Origin: an uncultured Oribacterium sp.
GTDB taxonomy: Bacteria; Bacillota; Clostridia; Lachnospirales; Lachnospiraceae
Direction of reading: 5' to 3'
Length of the DNA: 43,349 bases
Assembly (NCBI GenBank): GCA_900770445.1
Contig: CAAGKO010000059.1
Location: 1 to 43,349 of the forward strand
Below the pieces are notes generated by a model. It searched no databases. It worked only from the letters and a program-made list of their open reading frames with translations, and was not told the DNA's origin. This document shows, piece by piece, positions 16,196 through 23,886 of this stretch. The position numbers and the translations under genes were made by a program. The stretch's first letter is position 1. Every line of letters starts with the position of its first letter.

Positions 16196-17245
16196 ATGGG
16201 ATTTGAATTTAGATCGAAGCTTCCGACCAGCGCAGAAATCCGTGAGCAGATTCCGCTTCCGGAGAACCTTGCGAAGATCAAGGCAGAGCGCGATGAGGAA
16301 ATTAAGGCAATTTTCAGAGGGGACTCACATAAGTTCCTCTTAATTATCGGACCATGTTCGGCAGATCATCCGGATCCTGTACTCGAGTACTGCAATCGCC
16401 TGAAGGAGATTGCGGACGAGGTGCAGGATAAGATCATGATCGTGCCACGTATCTATACGAACAAGCCACGTACGACGGGCGAGGGATATAAGGGCATGCT
16501 GCATCAGCCGGACCCGGAGAAGGGGGCGGATGTGCTCGCCGGTATCGGTGCGATCCGCCGTCTGCACATGGAGGTACTCCGTCAGACCGGCTTCAGTACC
16601 GCGGATGAGATGCTGTATCCGGATAATCTGCGCTACCTCAGTGATATCATGAGCTATGTGGCTGTCGGCGCACGTTCGGTGGAGAACCAGCAGCACCGCC
16701 TCGTGGCGTCCGGCATCGATGTACCGACCGGTATGAAGAATCCGACCTCCGGTGACCTCGGCGTCATGCTGAACTCGATCTATGCGGGACAGCATGCCCA
16801 TGATTTCATCTTCCGTGAGTGGGAGGTGCAGTCGGACGGAAATCCATATACCCATGCGATCCTGCGTGGCTCCCAGTCGAAGCATGGCCAGATCATGCCG
16901 AACTATCACTATGAGGATCTGAAGCTGCTGTATGATCTCTATATGAAGAAGGATCTCGTGAACCCGGCGGTCGTGGTGGATACGAACCACTGCAACTCGG
17001 CGAAGAAGTATAAGGAGCAGCTGCGGATCTCCCAGGAAATCATGCACTCCAGAAAGTATTCTCCGGAGCTCGCTGGTTTCGTGAAGGGACTTATGGTAGA
17101 ATCCTATATCGAAGAGGGTAACTGCAAGCCGGAGGATCATATCTTCGGAAAGTCCATCACCGATGCGTGCATCGGCTGGGATGATACGAAGCGACTGATC
17201 TCGACGGTCTATGATTATGTATCTGTGACGGATTTTAATCATTGA
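16196..17245 (+). CDS. aroF: 3-deoxy-7-phosphoheptulonate synthase (DAHP synthase, class I)
   Basis: A 349-residue enzyme that condenses phosphoenolpyruvate and erythrose 4-phosphate, the first step of the shikimate pathway. Motifs of the AroF/G/H family are present: IIGPCSADHPDP, KPRTTGEGYKGM, VGARSVENQQHR, KNPTSGDLGVM, and the metal-binding VVDTNHCNSAKK. Length matches the family. AAGGAGA lies eight bases before ATG 16196; the frame is open further upstream but without conserved sequence. Which aromatic amino acid inhibits it cannot be told from motifs, so the aroF symbol is family-level. tyrS lies 85 bp downstream, a suggestive pairing with tyrosine metabolism. Confidence 0.92.
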   Translation: MGFEFRSKLPTSAEIREQIPLPENLAKIKAERDEEIKAIFRGDSHKFLLIIGPCSADHPDPVLEYCNRLKEIADEVQDKIMIVPRIYTNKPRTTGEGYKGMLHQPDPEKGADVLAGIGAIRRLHMEVLRQTGFSTADEMLYPDNLRYLSDIMSYVAVGARSVENQQHRLVASGIDVPTGMKNPTSGDLGVMLNSIYAGQHAHDFIFREWEVQSDGNPYTHAILRGSQSKHGQIMPNYHYEDLKLLYDLYMKKDLVNPAVVVDTNHCNSAKKYKEQLRISQEIMHSRKYSPELAGFVKGLMVESYIEEGNCKPEDHIFGKSITDACIGWDDTKRLISTVYDYVSVTDFNH

Positions 17246-17330
17246 GCGATTCCCGGAGGTGCAGAATCCTGTGATGCAGCAGATTCTGTCTTGAATGAAA
17301 AAGATTATGATGTTATAAGGAGCAAGTAAA

Positions 17331-18551
17331 ATGGGTGTTTATGAGGAGCTGGTCACCAGAGGACTGATCGCACAGGTTACCGATGAGAAGGAGATTCGTG
17401 AGCTGGTCAATAACGGGAAGGCGACCTTCTATATCGGCTTCGATCCGACCGCAGATTCTCTGCATGTAGGCCACTTTATGGCACTGACTCTGATGAAGCG
17501 TCTGCAGGATGCCGGCAATAAGCCGATCGCCCTGGTCGGTGGTGGTACCGGTATGATCGGCGATCCGTCCGGTCGTTCCGATATGCGTAAGATGATGACC
17601 ATCGAGCAGATCGATCATAACTGTGAGTGCTTCAAGAAGCAGATGAGCCGTTTCATCGAGTTCGGACCAGGGAAGGCCCAGATGGTAAACAACGCCGACT
17701 GGTTGCGTCATCTGAACTTCCTGGATTTCATGCGTGAGATCGGACCGTGCTTTTCGGTCAATGATATGCTGCGTGCACGATGCTATACCAACCGTATGGA
17801 GCAGGGCCTGACCTTCCTGGAGTTTTCCTACATGCTGATGCAGGGCTATGATTTCTACCGCCTGTATAAGGATTATGGCTGCAACATGGAGTTCGGTGGC
17901 GATGACCAGTGGTCCAACATGCTGGCCGGCACGGAGCTGATCCGTAAGAAGGAGGGCAAGGATGCCTATGCGCTGACCATCACTCTGCTGACCAATAAGG
18001 AAGGCAAGAAGATGGGCAAGACCTCGGGGGGCGCAGTATGGCTCGACGCAAATAAGACCACACCGTATGAGTTCTACCAGTACTGGAGAAATGTCGATGA
18101 CGCGGATGTCATCAAGTGCCTGAAGCTGCTTACCTTCATCCCGATCGAGGAGATCGAGGAGATGGCGAAGTGGGAGGGCGCAGACCTCAATAAGGCGAAG
18201 GAGAGACTCGCGCATTCCCTTACGGAGCTCGTCCATGGTAAGGAGGAGGCAGATAAGGCAGAGGCAGCAGCGAAGGCGATCTTCGTCGGCGGTGGTGACA
18301 GCGAGCATATGCCGAAGTACACCCTGAAGGCAGAGGATTACCGCGATGGCAGCATCGATATCTGCGGTGTACTGTTCGTTTCCGGTCTGTCAAAGTCGAG
18401 ATCCGAGGCTCGTCAGAATGTGCAGCAGGGCGGTGTGCAGGTCGCTGGTGAGAAGATCACCGATGTGAAGAAGAGCTTCACGGCGGAGGACTTCAAGGAC
18501 GGCGTGGTCGTACAGCGTGGTAAGAAGAACTTCGTGAAGATCTTCAGCTGA
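17331..18551 (+). CDS. tyrS: tyrosyl-tRNA synthetase
   Basis: A 406-residue class I aminoacyl-tRNA synthetase that charges tRNA-Tyr. The HIGH-type motif is HVGHF following GFDPTADSL, GGDDQWSN binds tyrosine, and the KMSKS-type loop reads KMGKTSGGAVW. An S4 RNA-binding domain ends the protein (LSKSRSEARQNVQQGGVQVAGEKI). The KMGKT form and the overall length fit the TyrS type common in clostridia. AAGGAG lies nine bases upstream. No T-box leader is visible in the 85-bp gap. Confidence 0.96.
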   Translation: MGVYEELVTRGLIAQVTDEKEIRELVNNGKATFYIGFDPTADSLHVGHFMALTLMKRLQDAGNKPIALVGGGTGMIGDPSGRSDMRKMMTIEQIDHNCECFKKQMSRFIEFGPGKAQMVNNADWLRHLNFLDFMREIGPCFSVNDMLRARCYTNRMEQGLTFLEFSYMLMQGYDFYRLYKDYGCNMEFGGDDQWSNMLAGTELIRKKEGKDAYALTITLLTNKEGKKMGKTSGGAVWLDANKTTPYEFYQYWRNVDDADVIKCLKLLTFIPIEEIEEMAKWEGADLNKAKERLAHSLTELVHGKEEADKAEAAAKAIFVGGGDSEHMPKYTLKAEDYRDGSIDICGVLFVSGLSKSRSEARQNVQQGGVQVAGEKITDVKKSFTAEDFKDGVVVQRGKKNFVKIFS

Positions 18552-18628
18552 TCAAGCGAGACGGTCGTTTCGTCGTATGGCAGAACCTGCCATCGGTGCG
18601 AGGGCGAGTTCCTTACAATAAACTTACA

Positions 18629-18663
18629 AAAACGGTAAGTGTCTTGAACACTTGCCGTTTTTT
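18629..18663 (+). terminator. tyrS terminator, fused to the next promoter
   Basis: AAACGGTAAGTGT pairs with ACACTTGCCGTTT around a five-base loop, with one G-T wobble, followed by a T-tract. The loop contains the start of the -35 box of the next promoter. Confidence 0.88.
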
Positions 18664-18672
18664 CTTTATAAT
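18644..18672 (+). promoter_or_regulatory. promoter embedded in the terminator, for the exported protein gene
   Basis: TTGAAC (18644-18649) begins in the hairpin loop and TATAAT (18667-18672) follows the T-tract. The spacer is exactly 17 bp and consists of the descending half-stem plus the T-tract. The leader to 18748 is about 70 nt. Confidence 0.75.
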
Positions 18673-18747
18673 GCAAGAAACAGATATTAAAAAGTGGATT
18701 TTCAGATTTGCTTTTTCACTTTTTTAAGTAAGGAGCCCTGAGTAATC

Positions 18748-19308
18748 ATGGTTTTTAAGAGATGTATACGTGTGCTGATGCTGACGGCCATGCTTTCCTG
18801 CATGATGGTGGTGACAGTACTCGCGGCGAATCGTACGATCGACAATAAGCTGGAGAGTCCGGTGAAGCTGGTCGTCGATAGCGACTATATCACAGGTAAG
18901 GTAAATGACCCGGTTTCGCGTAAGACGAAAACGGCTTTTATCGTGCGCGATAACGCAGCGTTTCATCTGGAGTCCACATCGATGGAAAGCACAGATGTGA
19001 TTTTCTATATCAATTCCTTCGTCGAGGGACAGGATATGGGTATCCATAACCGCGTTCAGAAGAAGCTGGCGAAGATCGGTGAGGATCTGACGATGCTTCC
19101 GGAGGATGTTTATGAGAGCTGTACCGCGGATGGTACGGGCTATGATTTCCTGAACCGCTGCTATGATATCCGCGTCTATCTGGATCATGACGGACAGCGC
19201 TACGAGGACTATTATTTCGGCCTCGTGGATGACCAGACCTATGAGCAGATGAAGGCGGAGTATGAGCGCGTACAGGAGGAGCTGAAGGCGCTGAAGATAT
19301 CAGCGTAG
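18748..19308 (+). CDS. exported protein of unknown function
   Basis: A 186-residue protein with a typical signal peptide (basic MVFKRCIR, hydrophobic core, cleavage expected after VLAA near residue 28). The mature part is hydrophilic. It contains two cysteines (ESCTADG, LNRCYDI) that could form a disulfide, and it ends in a charged helix (MKAEYERVQEELKALKISA). No family is recognised. AAGGAG lies 13 bases before the ATG, further than usual, but no other start fits. It is a single-gene unit between a fused terminator/promoter and a terminator at 19370, so genomic context gives no functional hint. Confidence 0.75.
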   Translation: MVFKRCIRVLMLTAMLSCMMVVTVLAANRTIDNKLESPVKLVVDSDYITGKVNDPVSRKTKTAFIVRDNAAFHLESTSMESTDVIFYINSFVEGQDMGIHNRVQKKLAKIGEDLTMLPEDVYESCTADGTGYDFLNRCYDIRVYLDHDGQRYEDYYFGLVDDQTYEQMKAEYERVQEELKALKISA

Positions 19309-19369
19309 CTGCACCCGTAAATCGATCGTCAAATCGCCGGGTAGATAGATGCTGGAATAGAGTGATGTG

Positions 19370-19403
19370 GCGGAGCTTGAAAGAGCTCCGCTATTTTTGT
19401 TTT
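19370..19403 (+). terminator. terminator of the exported protein gene
   Basis: GCGGAGCT (19370-19377) pairs with AGCTCCGC (19384-19391), followed by TATTTTTGTTTT. Confidence 0.85.
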
Positions 19404-19475
19404 CAAAAGTTTCAGAATCTTCAGAATGCTGTATCGAATAGTAAGAAAAAAGAAATGGGATCGGCACGATGCGGG

Positions 19476-19484
19476 TGGTATACT
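19476..19484 (+). promoter_or_regulatory. extended -10 promoter of the glycoside hydrolase-like gene
   Basis: TGG directly precedes TATACT (19479-19484), an extended -10 form. No good -35 hexamer is seen. The leader to 19577 is about 85 nt. Confidence 0.45.
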
Positions 19485-19576
19485 ACAATCTGCATCGATG
19501 GTCATGGAATATATACATTGATCATGAGCTGTTAAATCGGTGTACAGGATGAAGACTAGCTTGAAAGGATGAAGGA

Positions 19577-21394
19577 ATGAGACATCATGTATTACATGAA
19601 AAGATATATGGAATAGCAGCTAAAGGGAGATATCTGCCGGCACTGGTGCTGACGGGTGCGCTGGCGCTTGCGTGTGCCGGTACGGCAGCGGCGGCTGGTG
19701 TGGCGGCCAGCGGTGTCGATGTATCGGCCTATCAGATGAATCTGCCGGGCGGTGGAAGCGGTGCGGCCACCGGACAGAGCAGTGTGGCGTCGGCGGTACC
19801 GATGGGCGGAGCGACGATCGCACAGGACCAGAGCATTGGCACACACTACGCGACGGTGCAGTCGGCGGAGATTAATGCCGCGAACCCGGCGAAGATCGAT
19901 ATCACGGTTGATGCGACGCCCCTCGTCGGGAACGGGCAGCAGCTGTACCTCTTTGCGGTGAAGCCATACCAGATGAATCTCGATGGCCGGACGGACTATC
20001 TGGCGGTGCAGGATGTCGGAAACGGCAGTCTGCAGTTCACGGCGGACCTGCAGGACGGCCCGAACAGCCTCCGGACCTATGATGCATTCGTGGTCGCGAT
20101 CGCCAGTGGGAGCGGCTATCAGATCGTATCGAACCGCTGCTACATCGGGAATCCGGAGCTGATCGCGGCAGACCAGTCACCGGCTCTGAACCGCGGGAAG
20201 AAGGGGCTGCTGGTGGACCCCAACATCCTCGATGATGCCATCGATCTCGGAATCAAGCATGCGTTTATCCCGGTCACAACGGCACAGCTTTTCGGCACGG
20301 GTGTCAGCTACAGCTATGATGGAAAGGCCTATTCCTTCGATTCAGCGCTGATTCAGCAGCTGGATCAGGAGATCAGCCGTCTTTCAGGCGCAGGGGTGGC
20401 CGTCACGGTGAATCTCGTGAATGGATGGAATCCGACGCAGCCGGCGCTCTACCGCCCGGGCACGAAGGTGGTTACGAGCGATGCGGCGCTGTACTATGGC
20501 TTCAATGTCGAAACCGAGGATGGCTTCCGGCTGGTGAAGGCGATGGCGACCTTTCTTGCGAGCCGCTATAACGGGCACAACGGGCACGGAAAGATCACGA
20601 ACTGGGTCATCGGAAACGAAATCAATAACCAGTACTGGAATTATGTCGGAAACTACAGCGTCCGGGACTATACGCGGATTTTCCAGCGGACCTTCCGTGT
20701 GTTCTATACCGCCATCAAGTCTGTTTCCGCAAACGATAACGTCATGTTTTCACTGGATCAGTACTGGACGATCAAACCGGAGGCCGGTGCCGTCGGAAAG
20801 TATCCTGGAAAAGATGTGCTGGATAATTTCATGTTCATCGATCAGGAGGAGGGCAAAACCAACTGGGCACTGGCGATCCATCCGTACCCGTATCCGCTGA
20901 CCGATCCGAATTTCTGGGATGATTTCTCCTCCGGAAAGGTGACGAACGACCTCACCACACCGGTCATCAGCTATGCCAACCTTTCGGTACTGACGAACTA
21001 CATGCACAGTTCGTATCTGCTGGATAAGCGCGGCCAGGTACGAAATATCTTCATGACCGAGGAGGGCTTCAGCTCCGTCCGGAAGCTTACACAGGACGCA
21101 CAGATGGAGCAGGCGGCGGCCGTCGCCTATGGCCACTATATCGTCGAGAATAACCCGGACATCGATGCCTACATGCTGTCCCGCCAGCTGGACAATGCAG
21201 CCGAAACGAAGGATGGACTGTACTTCGGACTATCTTCGGTCGGCGCAGATGGTGCCTCGCTCGTCGCGAAGCCTGCCCGCGAGGTCTTCAAGTACATCGA
21301 TGACCCGAACACCTCACTGATGGTATCGGATTTTGCAAAGACCATCATCGGCATCAGCGACTGGGCGCAGGCCATCCCCGGATTTCATTTCTGA
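19577..21394 (+). CDS. secreted glycoside-hydrolase-like protein (DUF5722 type)
   Basis: A 605-residue exported protein. A long signal sequence runs to about residue 35 (LVLTGALALACAGTAAAAG), followed by a Gly/Ser-rich linker and a beta-rich domain to about 195. The rest reads as a (beta/alpha)8 barrel: WVIGNEINNQYW places Glu348 after Asn, as in the acid/base of clan GH-A glycosidases, and FMTEEGFSS places Glu495 in a T-E-x-G setting typical of the clan nucleophile. From memory this matches proteins carried as DUF5722. The substrate is unknown; a cell-surface or extracellular polysaccharide role is inferred. It is transcribed alone, with its own promoter and terminator. Confidence 0.75.
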   Translation: MRHHVLHEKIYGIAAKGRYLPALVLTGALALACAGTAAAAGVAASGVDVSAYQMNLPGGGSGAATGQSSVASAVPMGGATIAQDQSIGTHYATVQSAEINAANPAKIDITVDATPLVGNGQQLYLFAVKPYQMNLDGRTDYLAVQDVGNGSLQFTADLQDGPNSLRTYDAFVVAIASGSGYQIVSNRCYIGNPELIAADQSPALNRGKKGLLVDPNILDDAIDLGIKHAFIPVTTAQLFGTGVSYSYDGKAYSFDSALIQQLDQEISRLSGAGVAVTVNLVNGWNPTQPALYRPGTKVVTSDAALYYGFNVETEDGFRLVKAMATFLASRYNGHNGHGKITNWVIGNEINNQYWNYVGNYSVRDYTRIFQRTFRVFYTAIKSVSANDNVMFSLDQYWTIKPEAGAVGKYPGKDVLDNFMFIDQEEGKTNWALAIHPYPYPLTDPNFWDDFSSGKVTNDLTTPVISYANLSVLTNYMHSSYLLDKRGQVRNIFMTEEGFSSVRKLTQDAQMEQAAAVAYGHYIVENNPDIDAYMLSRQLDNAAETKDGLYFGLSSVGADGASLVAKPAREVFKYIDDPNTSLMVSDFAKTIIGISDWAQAIPGFHF

Positions 21395-21411
21395 TACAAT
21401 CAAAGAATAAT

Positions 21412-21450
21412 ACAGAAGAGAGTGCGCTACGGCGCACTCTCTTCTGTTAT
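21412..21450 (+). terminator. terminator of the glycoside hydrolase-like gene
   Basis: ACAGAAGAGAGTGCGC pairs perfectly with GCGCACTCTCTTCTGT (21432-21447) around TACG. The following TATAAAAATATTT is A/T-rich rather than a pure T-tract, and on the minus strand the hairpin is also followed by T-rich sequence. Confidence 0.75.
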
Positions 21451-21463
21451 AAAAATATTTATA

Positions 21464-21493
21464 TTGATTCCTGATATGGCCCAGAGGTATTAT
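21464..21493 (+). promoter_or_regulatory. promoter of brnQ
   Basis: TTGATT (21464-21469) and TATTAT (21488-21493) are separated by 18 bp. The leader of about 170 nt to 21672 holds small hairpins, such as AAGCGC-gaa-GCGCTT near 21591, but no T-box signature. Confidence 0.5.
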
Positions 21494-21671
21494 AGATATA
21501 ATTTTTTATTACGACAGCACCATGCGGATAAATGGATATGGAAGCATTTATGTTCCCATATTCATTCATTCACATGGTGGGCAAAGCGCGAAGCGCTTCT
21601 GCCGGTTGAAACGTTCTTTCCGAAGGAAAAGACCGTTTCAGTAGTATCGTTTGATCAAGAGGAGGCACATT

Positions 21672-22796
21672 ATGCAAAAACTGGGATTTCGACAGACAAT
21701 CACGATCGGCTTCATGCTGTTCTCCATGTTCTTCGGCGCCGGGAATCTGATTTTTCCACCGCTGCTCGGAGCACAGGCCGGAAGCAGTACGGTTCCGGCG
21801 ATGCTCGGACTGACCATCACGGCCGTCTGCTTCCCGATTCTGGCCGTCGCTGCTGTCGCAAAGCACGATAATCTCGTGAAGCTCGGTTCGATGATCCATC
21901 CGGCATTTGCATCGGTGTTTACGGTCTTCATCTGTCTGATGATCGGGCCTTTCGTCGCGATCCCGCGTACCTGCAGTACTTCCTTCGAGATGGCGGTCGC
22001 ACAGTTCCTGCCGTCGCAGAGCGGATCGGTCCTGCTGGTGGCACGTATTCTCTACTCCATGGTATTCTTCGTCGGTGCGACCTTCGTGGCACTGCACCCG
22101 AATAAGCTGAAGGATATCCTGGGCAGAATCATGACGCCGATTCTGGTCATACTGATCGTCGTCACCTTCGTGGGCGTATTTACGAAGCTGCCGGCCAATG
22201 TCGCAGAGGCCTCGACCATCGGCTATCAGGAAAGCCCGGTGCTGACCGGCTTCATGACCGGCTATCAGACGATGGATATCCTGGCAGCGCTCAACTTCGG
22301 TCTCGTCATCGCCGCCAATATCGAGGATTTCGGCGTGCATGACCGTCTGTCCATCGCCCGCGAAACGATGAAGGCCGGTGTCATCGCCGGTGTCATGCTG
22401 GCTCTTGTATATTTCGCAACCTCCTATATCGGTGCGATCTGCAGTGGTGTGCCGGGGCTTCTGACCGAAACGGAGACCGGTGCCGGCATCCTGTCGTATG
22501 CGATCCAGCAGTGCTTCGGCGCGGTGGGTCAGATCATCGCCGGACTTATCTTCTTCATCGCCTGCTTCAACGTCTGCTGCGGACTGCTGTCGAGCGGCTC
22601 GGAGTATTTCCATAAGCTGGTACCGAAGATCAGCTATAAGACCTGGCTGTTCGGCTTCGCCATCTTCAGCTTCGTGATTTCCAGCGCCGGACTGTATCGT
22701 ATCCTGAGCTTCTCCTTCCCGGTCCTGAAGGTGATGTGTCCGATCGCCATCGCCGTGACGATCTTCGGCCTCGTGAAGAAGCGCCAGGCGGAGTAA
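21672..22796 (+). CDS. brnQ: branched-chain amino acid carrier BrnQ
   Basis: A 374-residue polytopic membrane protein of the LIVCS family, which imports leucine, isoleucine and valine with sodium or protons. The N-terminus GFMLFSMFFGAGNLIFPPLLG is diagnostic, and FVAIPRTCSTSFEMAV, GYQTMDILAALNFG and AIQQCFGAVGQ are also typical. GGAGG lies seven bases before ATG 21672. At 374 residues it is shorter than the 430-450 usual for the family, the loss being toward the C-terminus. It is followed by a structured repeat and convergent luxS. Confidence 0.93.
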   Translation: MQKLGFRQTITIGFMLFSMFFGAGNLIFPPLLGAQAGSSTVPAMLGLTITAVCFPILAVAAVAKHDNLVKLGSMIHPAFASVFTVFICLMIGPFVAIPRTCSTSFEMAVAQFLPSQSGSVLLVARILYSMVFFVGATFVALHPNKLKDILGRIMTPILVILIVVTFVGVFTKLPANVAEASTIGYQESPVLTGFMTGYQTMDILAALNFGLVIAANIEDFGVHDRLSIARETMKAGVIAGVMLALVYFATSYIGAICSGVPGLLTETETGAGILSYAIQQCFGAVGQIIAGLIFFIACFNVCCGLLSSGSEYFHKLVPKISYKTWLFGFAIFSFVISSAGLYRILSFSFPVLKVMCPIAIAVTIFGLVKKRQAE

Positions 22797-22903
22797 TCGG
22801 TCAGAAGAGCGGGGAAGCTATTCGTTTCGCCATGGCCTCGAAGGGCCGGCAGCAGAAGCACCATAGAGGCAGGAAGGTTTTTGTGACTCTGCCGAGGATG
22901 TAT

Positions 22904-23040
22904 AAAAATCTTAAAACGGAACCCTTAGTGGCACTTGGATTTATTTTCCTTAGCACCCTCTGCAACACTGAGTTTTCATAAAGAAAACTCAGTCGTTTGC
23001 AGAGGGCCTAGTGCCACTTAGGGTTCCGTTTTTGATTTTT
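22904..23040 (+). repeat. dispersed structured repeat, family 2, copy 1
   Basis: A three-tier hairpin. The core is 22922-23023. The outer arms CCCTTAGTGGCACTTGG and CCTAGTGCCACTTAGGG pair with two T-T mismatches. The middle arms CCCTCTGCAA and TTGCAGAGGG (22956-22965, 22997-23006) pair fully. The inner stem CTGAGTTTTC-ATAAA-GAAAACTCAG is 22968-22992. A 17-nt bulge lies only on the 5' side. The stem extends outward through ACGGAACCC/GGGTTCCGT and AAAAATC/GATTTTT. The reverse complement of 35158-35259 has the same 102-bp core. It lies between convergent brnQ and luxS. Confidence 0.88.
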
Positions 23041-23088
23041 AACACCGCAGGCAATGGCTAAAAAAAACTTTCTGCCTCCATGCTTGCT

Positions 23089-23568
23089 TTAGGCCGGATA
23101 CACCAGATGCGCTTCGTCGATGCCGTAGAGCGTTTCGTCGAGATAACGCTTCGCGAGCCAGTTCGCCATGCCGAGGTTCTGGTCGAGGTAATTTCCGCAG
23201 TCGCGAGGTGCCGCGCCCGGGATCGGATCATGGAAGTCGCGGATGAACTCAAACATACGGGTGATGACGGATACGATGTCGCGGGAGCTGAGATCACCGG
23301 CGAAGATGACATAGCAGCCGGTGCGGCAGCCCATCGGTCCGAAGTAGATGGTCTTCCCGGCCCATTCCGGATCGTTCCGGAGGAAGGTGGCACCCAGGTG
23401 CTCGATGGTGTGAAGCTCGGCGGTATTCATGACCGGCTCACGATTCGGTCTCGTCATACGAAGATCGAAGGTCGTCAGGGTCTCGGCACCGACTTTATCT
23501 TTTCTGGAAACGTAGATGCCCGGCTCCAGCTTCTCGTGATTGATGGTAAAACTTGCGATTTTTTCCAT
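23089..23568 (-). CDS. luxS: S-ribosylhomocysteine lyase LuxS
   Basis: A 159-residue metalloenzyme of the activated methyl cycle. It splits S-ribosylhomocysteine into homocysteine and the precursor of autoinducer-2. The metal site HTIEH is at residues about 54-58 and the catalytic/metal Cys lies in GCRTGCYVIF near 125. Length is normal. GGAGG precedes the start by about seven bases. It is a single-gene unit on the minus strand with its own promoter. The partner nucleosidase Pfs is not in this window. Confidence 0.97.
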   Translation of the reverse strand: MEKIASFTINHEKLEPGIYVSRKDKVGAETLTTFDLRMTRPNREPVMNTAELHTIEHLGATFLRNDPEWAGKTIYFGPMGCRTGCYVIFAGDLSSRDIVSVITRMFEFIRDFHDPIPGAAPRDCGNYLDQNLGMANWLAKRYLDETLYGIDEAHLVYPA

Positions 23569-23610
23569 GGTGTACCTCCTGGAAGAGAAAATAGAATATA
23601 AGGTTTCATT

Positions 23611-23639
23611 ATTATAGAAAAAAGCACGGATATACGCAA
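23611..23639 (-). promoter_or_regulatory. luxS promoter
   Basis: On the minus strand TTGCGT (23639-23634) and TATAAT (23616-23611) are separated by 17 bp. A hairpin GCTGTCC-gaca-GGACAGC (23651-23668) lies just upstream of the -35 box. Confidence 0.7.
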
Positions 23640-23764
23640 GATGAGCGGAGGCTGTCCGACAGGACAGCTGTGAAAATGTACGGTATCACGGCGGTTGTTC
23701 GGAGCTTTCTCGAGATAAAATACAGAATGATGAAATCGTGCTGGAAGATTGAAAATGACGATGC

Positions 23765-23776
23765 GAAATTAATTTC
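23765..23776. promoter_or_regulatory. 12-bp perfect palindrome between luxS and the SPFH gene
   Basis: GAAATTAATTTC is a perfect palindrome 20 bp upstream of the -35 box at 23797 in the divergent luxS/SPFH intergenic region. It could be a dimeric regulator's operator, but this is inferred from symmetry and position only. Confidence 0.35.
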
Positions 23777-23796
23777 CTCGATTTTGCAGATGCTGA

Positions 23797-23825
23797 TTGA
23801 GCGTTTTCAGCTTTTCGTTTATAAT
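23797..23825 (+). promoter_or_regulatory. promoter of the SPFH gene
   Basis: TTGAGC (23797-23802) and TATAAT (23820-23825) are separated by 17 bp, giving a leader of about 55 nt. Confidence 0.75.
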
Positions 23826-23886
23826 AAAGTTAGAGTATGGTCGTGAAACCGTTTCGACGGAGTGTTATCGAAAAGGAGGAAATAAT

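Noticed and set aside
17246..17330. Possible tyrosine T-box before tyrS
   Set aside because: The gap is only 85 bp and lacks the T-box bulge sequence or a terminator.
21422..21871. 149-codon plus-strand frame overlapping the start of brnQ
   Set aside because: It begins at a GTG inside a terminator hairpin and overlaps brnQ in another frame with no ribosome binding site.
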